From assembly GCF_014132355.1 (NCBI RefSeq), contig NZ_BLZO01000050.1, positions 1-38,571 on the forward strand: 38,571 nucleotides of DNA, given 5' to 3'. The notes below the pieces were generated by a model that did no database searches, had not been told where the DNA came from, and saw only the letters and a list, made by a program, of their open reading frames with translations. The DNA comes from Okeania sp. KiyG1 (GTDB taxonomy: Bacteria > Cyanobacteriota > Cyanobacteriia > Cyanobacteriales > Microcoleaceae). A program made the position numbers and the translations under genes. Position 1 is the first letter of the stretch; each line of letters begins with the position of its first letter. Positions 8,710 through 20,727 of this stretch are shown one piece after another.

Positions 8710-9072
8710 TTAACTGTTACGGATGCGGATTCTATCTGCTTCAACAATTGCTAATTTCCCTGGTAACTGTTCGAGAATTTGCTCTTGTTGCAAAAAACTT
8801 TCGATCAAACTGAGAATGTAAGCAACAGTAACATTGCTTGGTATGTAAAAAATTACAATGCCTGGATATTCTTTGGGAGGATAGTTGCGAATATCGGCAA
8901 AGTCAAAGTCACCGGTTAAAAGGCACAAGCCACGTTCTTTTGCTATTGCTGCAACTTGTGAGTCTTCTGCACCTCTCAAACCAATGTCGCGCACATCGAT
9001 ACCTTCATGTTCGTACTTTTGTATTATCTTAGCTGTAGAGCGGGGTAAATCTTCGTCAATTAAGAATCGCAT
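8710..9072 (-). CDS. DUF5615 PIN-like protein (putative toxin)
   Basis: The 120-residue product begins MRFLIDEDLPRS, the hallmark of DUF5615, a Mut7-C/PIN-like fold. Acidic positions typical of such nucleases are seen at D6, E7 and D8, and in LTGDFDFAD near residues 53-60. In between are DVRDIGLRGAEDSQV and AAIAKERG, also family-typical. It follows the DUF433 gene with a two-base gap, the standard DUF433-DUF5615 pair found widely in cyanobacteria and often classed as toxin-antitoxin. The nuclease activity is inferred from the fold family, not from this sequence. Confidence 0.85.
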   Translation of the reverse strand: MRFLIDEDLPRSTAKIIQKYEHEGIDVRDIGLRGAEDSQVAAIAKERGLCLLTGDFDFADIRNYPPKEYPGIVIFYIPSNVTVAYILSLIESFLQQEQILEQLPGKLAIVEADRIRIRNS

Positions 9073-9074
9073 GG

Positions 9075-9302
9075 CTACCCTCTTAGTTGCAATGGATAAA
9101 ATTCTTGTTCCTCAATTAAGCTAGTAGCGTAGCTGAGGCAAGCCAGAACGTCTTCGGTGCTGATTTCATATTCGGTGCAGAGTTCTTCTACGGTCATGCC
9201 TCCTGCCAGTCCTCCAATAATTCGGGTAATGGGAATTCTGGTTCCTTTTATTATTGGTTTGCCGGGATGGATTTTGGGGTCTATAACGATTCGGTTTTTC
9301 AT
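9075..9302 (-). CDS. DUF433 protein (putative antitoxin)
   Basis: The 75-residue protein shows the complete DUF433 pattern. It runs from IVIDPKIHPGKPIIKGTRIP through IIGGLAGGMTVEELCTEYEISTEDVLACLSYAT. This is a winged-helix-like domain used as the antitoxin or DNA-binding half of DUF433-DUF5615 pairs. It probably binds its own promoter. That promoter lies in the second copy of the dus upstream repeat, whose TATAAT box is about 30 bases ahead of this start. Confidence 0.87.
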   Translation of the reverse strand: MKNRIVIDPKIHPGKPIIKGTRIPITRIIGGLAGGMTVEELCTEYEISTEDVLACLSYATSLIEEQEFYPLQLRG

Positions 9303-9440
9303 CAGTTTTGTTGTCTAAACTGATACGATTATATCTCAAAAACCTAGATTTAATCAGTTACTTTTTTTGACAACGTTCCACCCAGATAGCTATTGAAGGG
9401 GCGATCGCTCTCTACCAGTTTCAGGAAGGCGATCGCTATT
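9301..9440 (-). promoter_or_regulatory. Second copy of the dus upstream repeat, in front of the DUF433 gene
   Basis: It repeats the 7488-7625 region in the same orientation, including the minus-strand TATAAT at 9333-9328 and HIP1 sites. Differences are few, such as one base in the ACCTAGATTTAATCAG stretch and the TCTCTACC segment between the HIP1 sites. The repeat starts at the DUF433 start codon. Confidence 0.6.
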
Positions 9441-9624
9441 TCCTCATCCGCGACAAAAAAAACCGCCCTTGCACGAGTTCTGGATGCTGGTAGCAAGGGA
9501 GACTCGGCCTAATCTGGGCAGGTTTTGAGAAGTTAAAATTATTTGATTTTTCTGTGAAGGTTCAAGATGACTCTTGGGGGTTAGTGCTGTTGAGCTGTTA
9601 CCCCAAGAGCGATCGCTCTATCCA
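9441..9624. other. Short gap behind the giant repeat protein gene
   Basis: CCCTTGC and GCAAGGG (about 9467-9500) form a 7-bp stem with a long loop just past the 3' end of the giant gene. It may serve as a terminator, but there is no clear U-run. A HIP1 site lies at about 9610. Confidence 0.35.
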
Positions 9625-12600
9625 TTAGGTTGCAGATAGGGTTAGATTGTAATCTGTTTCACTGCTGCCAGAAACTAGAACAAAATAAGTACCTGCTGAT
9701 AGGGGAGTATTGATAGATTCAGATTCAGTACCACCATTAGATGAACTGGCGAAAGTACCACCACTACTGTTTAACAGTTGCACGTCTGCATCTGCGGTTA
9801 ATTCGTTTAGAGTGAGGGTGAAATTACTGTCTGTTGACAAGTCAAAGCGATAGTAGTCCCTGGTGTCAAATGAATTGAGGAAATCCCTCAAGCTCCTTGT
9901 TCCACTGAGAATACCAATATTTAAAGCATTGTCGGTAGTGTTTCCAGAGCTATCTAATACAGCGTTTGCTCCCAAATTCAGATTGTAATCTGTTTCACTG
10001 GTGCCAGATACCTGTACAAAATAGGTTCCTGGAGCCAGGATACCGTTAATAGATTCGTCTGCGGTGCCACCTTCACGAGAAGATAGAATCGCTCCACCAC
10101 CACTGTTTAACAGTTGTACATCTGCATCCGCAGTTAATCCATTCAGGGTCAGCTCAAAATTATAAGCTTGGGAATTTTCTCCTGCTGCTAATTCAAATTG
10201 ATAATAGTCGCTGGTATCAAATTGATTGAGTTTCCCTGTTAATTGTTGAGGTTCGCTCAAAGTATTCAGGTTAGAAGCTGTTTCTGTTGTATTTCCTACC
10301 GGGTCTGGAATTGCCGTAGCTCCCAAATTCAGATTGTAATCAGTTTCACTGGTGCCAGATACCTGTACAAAATAGGTTCCTGGAGCAAGTATACCCTTAA
10401 TAGATTCCTCTGCGGTGCCACCTTCACGAGAAGATAGAATCGCTCCACCACGACTGTTTAACAGGTGTACATCTGCATCCGCAGTTAATCCATTCAGGGT
10501 CAGGTCAAAATTATAAGCTTGGGAATTTTCTCCTGGTGCTAATTCAAATTGATAATAGTTCCTGGTGTTAACTTGATTGACTTTGCCTGTTAATGCTTGA
10601 GGTCTCCTCAAAGTATTCAGGTTAGAAGCTGTTTCTCTGGTATCTCCTACTGGGTCGAGAATGGTGGTAGCTTCCAAATTTAGATTGTAATCTGTCTCGC
10701 TGTTGCCAGATACCAGTACAAAATAGGTTCCTGGACCTAGCACCCTGTTAATCGAATCAGCATTTGTGCCACCAATCACAGAAGTAGCGATGGTTCCACC
10801 ACTAGAGTCGAATAGAGACAAATCTGCATCCGCAGCTAATCCATTTAGGAGCAGGTCAACTTGGTAAGCTTGGGAATTTTCTCCTGGTGCTAGTTCAAAT
10901 TGATAATAGTTCCTGGTGTTAACTTGATTGACTTTCCCTGTTAATGCTTGAGGTCTCCTTAAAATATTCAGGTTAGAAGCTGTTTCTATGGTATCTCCTA
11001 CTGGGTCGAGAATGGTGGTAGCTTCCAAATTTAGATTGTAATCTGTCTCGCTGTTGCCAGATACCAGTACAAAATAGGTTCCTGGACCTAGCACCCTGTT
11101 AATCGAATCAGCATTTGTGCCACCAATCACAGAAGTAGCGATGGTTCCACCACTAGAGTCGAATAGAGACAAATCTGCATCCGCAGCTAATCCATTTAGG
11201 AGCAGGTCAACTTGGTAAGCTTGGGAATTTTCTCCTGGTGCTAGTTCAAATTGATAATAGTTCCTGGTGTTAACTTGATTGACTTTCCCTGTTAATGCTT
11301 GAGGTCTCCTTAAAATATTCAGGTTAGAAGCTGTTTCTATGGTATCTCCTACTGGGTCGAGAATGGTGGTAGCTTCCAAGTTCAGATTGTAATCTGTCTC
11401 GCTGTTGCCAGATACCAGTACAAAATAGGTTCCTGGACCTAGCACCCTGTTAATCGAATCAGCATTTGTGCCACCAATCACAGAAGTAGCGATGGTTCCA
11501 CCACTAGAGTCGAATAGAGACAAATCTGCATCCGCAGCTAATCCATTTAGGAGCAGGTCAACTTGGTAAGCTTGGGAATTTTCTCCTGGTGCTAGTTCAA
11601 ATTGATAATAGTCATTATTATTACCATCTCCAACAGAGTTACTGAACAGTTGAGGTTTACTTAAACCACCAATATTTAAGGCCGTATCGAATGTATTACC
11701 CGGATCGCCTGCATTTCTAAACTCAAAAGATAAGGGCGAATCCAAAACATTACCCGCTCGATCGCTAATTATGGAATTATCAATCTTTACTTGATAAGTG
11801 CCTCGCTTTAGAGATGTTTCTGGTAAAATAACCAGACGATTGTCGGAAGATGTTTCTACCGTACTGAGAGCGATCGCTTTATCGTCACCACCTCCACGCT
11901 TACCATTTCTACCTAGATTTGTCAAGCTGATTCCCGATAGATTAATTAAGGAAGCATCAATCGCTTCATTGAATTCAACGGTTATCGCTGGAACATCAGG
12001 CACGATGCTATTTGCGCCCGGAGTTGTAGTCGTAACTTGAGGAGCGAAGGTATCCTGAACCAGGTTAAATGTTAACGCATCGGATAAGGTACTGTTACCA
12101 CCTGTATCGGTTGCCCGCACTTGAATCTCTACTTTCTTGGAATCTGGGGTAATATTAGGTGCGACTGCTTCTAGTTCAAATGGGAAGGAAACGTCATTGA
12201 GTACCACTTCCCCATTGACTAACAATTCTACATTCCGCACCTGCACGTCATCCCGAATATTGGCATTAATAGGAATCGTCGTACCTTCAATTACCTGAAT
12301 ACCTTGAGTATTCGAGTCTATATCTATTTGATCGCTGCTAATAGTGACTCTAGGCGCTCTTTCTTTGTCATCAAAAGCACGATAGTTAATCACTTGCAAT
12401 CCCCTGCTGTCGTCCGCAACGAAAGCTATTCCAGAAGCGATCGCTACATCTGTGGCAAATCCTGGAGTATCCACTTGAGTGACTAAAGCATCGGTGACTT
12501 CTGGTTTGGCGACATTGTAGATTGGCAGTCCTTGATTTTCTGCTGCTACTAATCCCAAACCGGAACCGTTGAGAGCGATGTCACGGGCGGTGAAGAAAGT

Positions 12601-15600
12601 ATCGGCATTCCCGATCAATTTTGGTTTGGCAGGGTTGGAGACATCTACTGTTCGTAAACCGCTGCCTGCGAGATAGGCGACACCGTTGCCTGCGGTAATG
12701 CCGACTTCTCGAGAAGCAATATTGACTTTTAGTTGGCCGAGGATGGTTGCAGAACCATCAATATCTATGACGGATAGAGTGTCGGAACCGTTAGTAAAGG
12801 TATATAGTTTGCTTCCTTCTTTGGCGATATCAGTTACTGTACCGTTTCCAGGTAAACTGGTGGTTTCTAGAGTTTGTCCGGTTAATAAATCTATTCCCCA
12901 TAAAGAATTTCCTACTGTTGCATAGGCAATACCATTGGCAACTTCTACTTTATTTGTGTTTATGTTGATGGTTTGCTGGAGGTTAGGTTGCATTGGATCG
13001 GAGACATCTATCAGGTGTAAGCCACCATTATTAGATGCAACTGCTGCAATTTGTAAATTTGGATCGACTGCAACATCGGTAGCATCTCCTTCGAGGTCGA
13101 TTTGACCCATAACTACTGGGTTATTGAATTGGGAAGCATCCACTAAGGCGAGTCCGTGGGAACCTGTGGCAACGTAGGCAGTTTGGTTTCCGGTATCGGT
13201 GGTGGAACCTTCTACGACGACTGCTTTGGCGTTACCTTGGAGAGGGAGACTAGCAATTATACCTGTGGGGAAGGAAAGACCTTCTAGCGGATCGAGTCCT
13301 TGTTCGATTTCGGCTGCATCACTGATACCATCACCATCTGAGTCTTGGTTATTAGGATTTGTGCCAATTATATTTTCAACCCGATCGGAAAAATTATCAT
13401 TATCTCTATCGGGAAAATCTAAAACCTCTGCTGGTATTAAGACTGCGGGTGGAATTATCGTATTACTTCCACTAGCTCCTGTATTGATTGCTATTGCACC
13501 TTGTTCTCGATTTACAGAATCGAAATATTCAAGTTTGTATGAACTGTTTGGTGCAAGAACAAGATTACGGAAACCATCATTTTTATCTACTTCTCCCCGT
13601 TGTACAAATCCATCTGATAGATTCTCGAACTTATAAAATAAAGGATTCTGATTTTGATTACTTTCTGGCTGTTGTTGTCTGATTGACTGAGCCAAATCAT
13701 TTTGGATAGTTTGGTTGGAATCAATGATTTGTTCCAGAGATTCCACACTTGACTCTATTTGTTGAACATCAAAGTCTTGAAAGGGAGTAAATGTTTCATC
13801 TAATTGATTCGTTAGTTGTTGGAATTCTTGAATTGTCTGCTGACTCAAAGGTGTTTCAAAATTATTCGACTGTGAAAACAAGTCACTATTTTCTCGCAGT
13901 ATTTTTTGTTGCACATCGTTGTTTAGACGAATAAGCTCCTTAATTCCACCCTGAGAATTGTTAATAGTTGACAAAGCAAACTTCACATCGTTAGCAAAGT
14001 CTTCAACTTGCTTATTATCAGTGAACTTACCCAAACTTTCTAGAACATCTAAAGATTCACTAATAATCCTATCGACATCTTGTGGTGTAACTCTTACTGC
14101 ATTAAACAAATTCTCTCCTATATCTGTTACTACATCTAAAACTGGTGATATGTAATCAGTCAATGATGCTTGGTCGTTCTGATTTATTGCCTCGATCTGA
14201 CGAATCAAATCATTAACATCATTTGCCGATTCAATCACAAAATTAACCAGCTTAGATACCCGAAAGAACTCAGTCGCTAAATCAACAACATCAAGAGATA
14301 GCTCTAGAAATTCTAATAATTTATCTCCCAAACTTTTACCACTAGCAGCACCACCACCTTCAGTTGATACCCCCGGTTGCGCAAAATGCCACCCAGGCGC
14401 CAATATTCCTACACCCTCATCAGACTCAATAACCTTACCATCAGCACTCACAGTACCTGTACCAATAACCTCCCAATCTCCAGAATCGTGATTAAACGAC
14501 CAAATCAAACTTTTCTCCCCAGGAGCTAACCCCTCCAAATTGGGAAAAGTCACGGGAGCGGGTACATCAAAATTAGTCGCACCCCCTGCTTGACTAAAAC
14601 CATTTTCCCCACCAGCTTGAATCGAAATCACCAACTCCGGTTCCAAACCAGGAGGTAACGGCGCTGGCAACCGATCTGGCGACACCGGAATAATGGTCGC
14701 TTGAGTCGCCACATTGCCCTCCTCATCCTGCGCGGAACCTGCGGGGAATGTCACCTCAGTCAACTCAAACACCTCTGGATCGACATCCGGCAAAATTTCT
14801 GCCAACTGTTCCTTCGCAGCTTCCCCAAAACCAACATCTGTATCCTTATTCTTCGATAACTTCTGAACGTCCCCAGTTGCCATGGGTGGTAAATAGATAT
14901 CAAACTCCTCCCCATCCATAGTCAACCGAGTTTCCTGTCCGGGAACGCTATGGAACAACTTACCTACCGTTGCATATTCAGTACCATCGGGAGCATTAGT
15001 CGCCGTACTACCATCAATATGTACGGAAAACTCCGGTGCTGGTACGTCCTCCAACCGGAAGAAACCTTTCTCATCCGTCACTGCTGTCACACCGGGCAAC
15101 GCATCCAAACGGATAGTCGCTCCTACCACTGGTTTATCTTTACCATTATTCTTCTTATTAAAAGAGTCGTACACATAACCAGTCACATCCGTTCCCGGTA
15201 TCTGTGTCAACGGCAAAGTAGAAAAGTCGGCAGTCATCATGCCACCTGCTTTACCATCACCATCCGCATCCAACTTACCGCCACCAACCAATGTAATTTT
15301 ACTCCCATCAACTACTACCCGTACTTCCGTCGATGGTGGCAAAGATTGGTCGTAAAAGAACGTGGCAAACTCTTTCGTACTAGATACATCAATTCGCCCC
15401 GGTATCTTTTCCCCATTAGCAATTAAATAAAATGACTTATTATTAACCGTCTTAGGTTGCACCTCCTTCCCAAACCGCACCACAGTTTCCCTGGTTAACG
15501 CCACCATATCTTCACCATTAGTAGGAGAAATTTCCACCGCTTGCGTTACAACACTAAACTCTAACGTAGTACCTTTGGCAATATTATTACCCGTAACATC

Positions 15601-18600
15601 TTTAACTGCACGAGCGATCGCTAATTCATAATCTCCAGATACCAAAGGTTTAGCAAACTCCAGACGGACACTATTATCGGTCAACTTATCTACGGACTTT
15701 ACCTTAACCTTTTTGCCATCTACCGTAAAAGTATAATTCTTAAGAGCAAACGCACTTTTATCCATCCCCTCGTCATACAACACATCCACAAATTCAGGTG
15801 CCGTACTCAAATTTCCAAATACACTGCTAGGAGTGGGAGCGGTAGTATCCAAAACAAAATCAAATTCAAAGACCTCAGATTTATTGCCTAATTTATCAGT
15901 GGCCACAAATTTCAAAGTATGTTCTCCCTCAGTCAGTGGGCCACCATTAATGGTTTCTAACCGCTTTCGATTCAAAGAAAATTGACCATTTTTCTTGACA
16001 TCTTTTAATACATCGACAAAATCCTTCACAGGGGTATTATCAAATCCGGCCTGCAATTCAGTAATCTTGCTATTATCTGCCACAGTACCCTTAATCGTGA
16101 GATTTTTGGTAATACCATCTTTCTTGACACCCGTATCTTGAGCCAATTGAACATCTATTTTCGGTGGCTCAATATCCTTAAACAAATTAAAAATTTGATT
16201 ACCTTTAAGATTATCGACAACTTCAATAAATCCTTTACCTTTCTTCTCACCTTGAGGAGCAAAGAAGTCCTTAATTATTAAGTCTTGCTTGGGCTGAATT
16301 TTCCCATCTTTATTCAGGTCTATTCCTAAATCTGTTCCATCCCTTTCAATACCAAATTTACCTTTTTTCAATCCTTGATTAAAAAGTTGCGCTGCATTCA
16401 ACTTAAGGGTATCTTTTCCACCAGTATCAATTATCTTACTCCCCCCAGAATTTTTAGCATTAAGTTGATAAGTATCATTGCCTTTTCCACCTTTTAAAAC
16501 ATCAGCATTTCCACCACCAATTAAAGTATCCTTACCAGCTGCTCCATTTAACTTATCCTTACCCTTACCACCATCTAAATTATCATCACCTTTACCACCA
16601 GAAAGATTATCCTTACCTTCACCACCAGAAAGATTATCCTCACCATCTTTTCCAGTCAGACGGTCATTGCCTTTTTTCCCATCTAATACATCATCTTGAT
16701 TGGTGCCTTCAAGTTGATTATTTTTATTATTTCCAACTTTAACAAAACCACTTTCCTTGAGAATTGCTGAACCAGAAAGATTATCTACTTGTTCAATAAA
16801 ACCACTACCTTTTTTTCTACCTTGAGCAGCAAAAAATTTTTCCACAACTAAATCTTTACCCTGCTCAAATTTACCATTTTTATTCAGGTCAATAATTAAG
16901 TCAGAACCATCTCTTTCAAAACCAACTTTACCTTGAGTTAAACCACCCCGAGATAGTTGCGCTCCATTCAACTTAAGGGTATCTTTTCCACCAGTATCAA
17001 TTATCTTACTTCCCCCAGAATTTTTAGCATTAAGTTGATAAGTATCATTGCCTTTTCCACCATTCAAAACATCAGCACTTCCTCCACCAATTAAAGTATC
17101 CTTACCAGCTGCTCCATTTAACTTATCCTTACCCTTACCACCATCTAAATTATCATCACCTTTACCACCAGAAAGATTATCCTTACCTTCACCACCAGAA
17201 AGATTATCCTCACCATCTTTTCCAGTCAGACGGTCATTGCCTTTTTTCCCATCTAATACATCATCTTGATTGGTGCCTTCAAGTTGATTATTTTTATTAT
17301 TTCCAACTTTAACAAAACCACTTTCCTTGAGAATTGCTGAACCAGAAAGATTATCTACTTGTTCAATAAAACCACTACCTTGTTTTCGACCTTGAGCAGC
17401 AAAGAAATTTTCCACAACTAAATCTTTACCCCGCTCAAATTTACCATTTTTATTCAGGTCAATAATTAGGTTAGTACCATCTCGTTCAAAACCTACTTTA
17501 CCTTTAGTAAAACCACCCCGAGATAGTTGCGCTCCATCCAACTTAAGGGTATCTTTTCCACCAGTATCAATTATCTTACTTCCCCCAGAATTTTTAGCAT
17601 TAAGTTGATAAGTATCATTGCCTTTTCCACCATTCAAAACATCAGCATTTCCTCCACCAATTAAAGTGTCATTCCCCGCGCTACTATTTAATTTATCATT
17701 GCCTTTTCCACCATCTAAATTATCATCACCTTTACCACCAGAAAGATTATCCTTACCTTCACCACCAGAAAGATTATCCTCACCATCTTTTCCAGTCAGA
17801 CGGTCATTACCTTTTTTCCCATCTAATACATCATCTTGATTAGTACCTTCAAGTTGATTATTTTTGTTATTCCCAACTTTAACAACACCACTTTCCTTGA
17901 GAATTACTTCACCAGAAAGATTATCTACTTGTTCAATAAAACCACTACCTTGTTTTCGACCAAGAGCCGCAAAGAAATTTTCCACAACTAAATCTTTACC
18001 CTGCTCAAATTTACCATTTTTATTCAAGTCAATAATTAGGTTAGTGCTATCTCTTTCAAAACCAACTTTACCTTTAGTTAAACCACCTTGAGATAGCTGC
18101 GCCCCACCTAAGTTTAGGGTATCTTTTCCACCAGTATCAATTATCTTACTTCCCCCAGAATTTTTAGCATTAAGTTGATAAGTATCATTGCCTTTTCCAC
18201 CATTCAAAACATCAGCATTTCCTCCACCAATTAAAGTGTCATTCCCCGCGCTACTATTTAATTTATCATTGCCTTTTCCACCATCTAAATTATCATCACC
18301 TTTACCACCAGAAAGATTATCCTTACCTTCACCACCAGAAAGATTATCCTCACCATCTTTTCCAGTCAGACGGTCATTACCTTTTTCCCATCTAATACAT
18401 CATCTTGATTAGTACCTTCAAGTTGATTATTTTTGTTATTCCCAACTTTAACAACACCACTTTCCTTGAGAATTACTTCACCAGAAAGATTATCTACTTG
18501 TTCAATAAAACCACTACCTTGTTTTCGACCAAGAGCCGCAAAGAAATTTTCCACAACTAAATCTTTACCCTGCTCAAATTTACCATTTTTATTCAGGTCA

Positions 18601-19037
18601 ATAATTAAGTCAGAACCATCTCTTTCAAAACCAACTTTACCTTGAGTTAAACCACCCCGAGATAGTTGCGCTCCATTCAACTTAAGGGTATCTTTTCCAC
18701 CAGTATCAATTATCTTACTTCCCCCAGAATTTTTAGCATTAAGTCGATAAGTATCGTTACCTTTTCCACCATTCAAAACATCAGCATTTCCACCACCAAT
18801 TAAAGTATCATTCCCCGCGCCACCATTAATAGTATCTTTACCCTTAGTGCCAATTAAGCGATCGCTACTTTTTTCACCATTAATCTTTTTTCTACGAATT
18901 ATTTCTGTTTCTGTTTCTAAAATACTGAATGAGTCCTCACTCTCTAATTCAGAGATTGTTACTATTGTGTTGGTCGAGGTCTCCAATAATTCTGTTTCAC
19001 TTTCACTTGAAGATTGGTTAAGAAAAGTATCTGACAC
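9625..19037 (-). CDS. Giant RTX / Ig-like / LVIVD / PPC repeat protein (~3,137 aa), one frameshift
   Basis: This is one coding unit, probably a secreted calcium-binding surface or adhesin-like protein. The start is GTG at 19037; no ATG fits upstream. Order, with approximate residues: an acidic Ser/Thr/Glu-rich head (1-55); RTX-type GGxGxD repeats in five 190-residue units (60-945); Ig-like and SbsA-Ig-like domains with DTTAPTPS (945-1160). Then a carboxypeptidase-regulatory-like domain (1283-1345), a coiled or helical stretch (1580-1780), and a thrombospondin-3-like DxDxDG segment DSDGDGISDAAE (about 1890). Last come an LVIVD beta-propeller (1925-2220), two more Ig-like domains, and six PPC domains (2446-3132). 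There is no Sec signal; RTX repeats suggest type I secretion, although no transporter is nearby. A T is missing at 18382-18386 (five T, six in sister copies), breaking the frame after DVLDGKK. It could be a pseudogene or an assembly error. Confidence 0.85.
9640..11700 (-). repeat. Six tandem PPC-domain coding units, three nearly identical (351-bp period)
   Basis: Each unit encodes one bacterial pre-peptidase C-terminal domain with ATASNL/ETASNL, YYQFELAPGE, NGLAADADLSLFDS and PGTYFVLVSGNSETDYNLNL segments. The marker GGTATCTCC occurs at 10640, 10991 and 11342, a period of 351 bp (117 codons). Those units are almost identical in DNA; the outer ones are more diverged. Confidence 0.8.
16471..18750 (-). 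repeat. RTX units in tandem, 570-bp period
   Basis: The landmark AGTATC recurs at 16471, 17041, 17611, 18181 and 18750. The first three spacings are exactly 570 bp (190 codons) and the last is 569, which exposes the missing base at 18382-18386. The copies starting at 17611 and 18181 are nearly identical, pointing to recent duplication or gene conversion. Confidence 0.88.
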
Positions 19038-19227
19038 GATATTTTCTGGGTCTGTTAAATCAATTAGTAAGTTATTTTATTGAGGTATTAGTTCCATGAA
19101 TCTCTGCTATTTTCTTAATTTCTCGTTATTTTTAAATTTATATTCACAACAACTTTGATAGTAAAAATTTGAGTTTTTTTAACATTTATATTAAGTTTTT
19201 TTGCATTGCTATGAACAATGATTATAT

Positions 19228-19388
19228 GGGTGCATCTCAATTAAGAGATAAGTAATTGTACTCAAGAAATAGGGATTAATAGGGTGCATCTCATAGCAAG
19301 CAAAAATACTTTTTTCCTATATATTCCCTGTTACCTGTTGCCTAAAAGTTATAAATTTTTGGCTTTATTCACGCATTGAGATGCACCC
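19228..19388. mobile_element. MITE family B, copy 1 (8-bp target duplication GATTATAT), with an extra internal end
   Basis: It starts GGGTGCATCTCA and ends TGAGATGCACCC. GATTATAT stands on both sides (19220-19227 and 19389-19396). A second GGGTGCATCTCA lies inside, at 19282, so the left end is doubled. The stretch from 19282 to 19388 matches copy 2. No transposase is encoded. Confidence 0.85.
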
Positions 19389-19509
19389 GATTATATGATG
19401 AAAGTTCTCAAAATCTTCTTTCATTAATGGATAATGGATAATGGATAATTATCTCTGGTTTTAACCGTTACGGAATTGAATATAAGGAAATATCCTAGCA
19501 CTTTTTTTC

Positions 19510-19650
19510 GGGTGCATCTCATAGCAAGCAAAAATACTTTTTCCTATATATTACCTATTCCCTATTCCCTATTCCCTATTCCCTATTCCCTATTCCCTGT
19601 TGCCTAAGAGCGATAATTTTTTGGCTTTATTCACGCATTGAGATGCACCC
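19510..19650. mobile_element. MITE family B, copy 2 (8-bp target duplication TTTTTTTC), with internal heptad expansion
   Basis: The ends are GGGTGCATCTCA and TGAGATGCACCC, flanked by TTTTTTTC at 19502-19509 and 19651-19658. Both sides are T-rich, so on its own this duplication is weaker evidence than that of copy 1. Inside, the CCCTATT heptamer is repeated about six times (19555-19605) where copy 1 has only one or two units. Confidence 0.75.
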
Positions 19651-20727
19651 TTTTTTTCCCCTTAAAAGGGGAGGCTTTTAACCAGAATTATTGTAAGCAT
19701 TTCCTGCGGAATGCTGCGCAAACAGCTATTAGCAGTCAGCTTTTCCTGCGGAATGCTGCGCAAACAGCAACAAGACTATCTCACATAGGACAGTGTTTAA
19801 ATTAATATAATATAGAATTTAAGGGGAAGGGAGCCAACTTTTCTAGCAAGATAATTAATAAAGCTTTTATCGTAAACTAAAAGGAATAGCTGATAGCTGA
19901 TAGCTGACGGCTGAATGCTTACGAATTATTTAATTAATAATTATTAATTATTCGGTAAAAGCTGATTAAGATGAGCTTATCCTGTAGTGAGATGGTGCTT
20001 AAATTAAAAGAGGGAATAGGGAATAGGTATGGGGGGAGAAAGAACTGATAATTCCTGTACGATAATTGATTTTATTTTTGATTATTGGAGATATCTTATG
20101 CCAGTTTGATAAATCTTTGCTACAAATATTTAGGTGACAGCGATTGAGTCAGGATACAGGAGTCAGGAGATCTATAGGAATAGGTTTTATACCATTTTTT
20201 ACAGAATAATTAATAATTAATAATTAAATAATTCGCGCCTTAAAGCCTCCCCTTTTAAGGGAAAAAAGCGGTCGTTTGCTTTGCAACGCTGGCGCGAAAA
20301 GCGGAGCTTCCCGTAGGGTGGGATGGATGGGTTTCCTAACCATATCCAATGGACCAAGAGAAGAAAAAATATTTCCTTATATTCAATCAAGGGCGGTTTT
20401 AACCAGAGGTAATTATCAATTATCAATTATCCATTATCCATTAATGAAATAGTAATTTATATTTTTCGTCCAATAGATATTTCCTATAAATTATTTTAAT
20501 ACTCCTGACTATTTGTAACATTCTTTTTTCATGCTTGGTATTATGCCAAAAACCCGCACCTTTGCCGAGATATCAAATGGGTTCTATAGAAAGATTGGAA
20601 TATCCCTACCTACTCCCTAAAATCTAAAACTTGTATATTTCATCAATTTCAGCTACTGTATATTGATTGCTAAAAATAGATTTTTAGCGGTAAATTATTT
20701 ATCAAAGTTACATTTTGGAGCAATATC

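Larger units (their letters stand above)
19038..20727. repeat. 1.7-kb gene-free gap of MITEs, heptads and small dispersed repeats
   Basis: I see no credible gene. Two MITE family B copies (19228-19388, 19510-19650) lie in it. Around them are ATAATGG heptads (19429-19450), two TTCCTGCGGAATGCTGCGCAAA small repeats (19700-19770), TTAATAA heptads, and an inverted copy (about 20265-20420) of the repeat also at 4952 and 21779. The last 100 bases before 20728 should hold the promoter of the TerB-like gene. Confidence 0.7.

Noticed and set aside
16478-18645. Repeated plus-strand ORFs of 70-75 residues (PLPPSKLSSPLPP type)
   Set aside because: They are antisense shadows of the tandem RTX coding units.
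20217-20426. Short minus-strand ORF with an LVHWIWLGNP-like stretch
   Set aside because: The same peptide pattern appears in 21767-21985 because both lie in copies of one interspersed DNA repeat. Non-coding.
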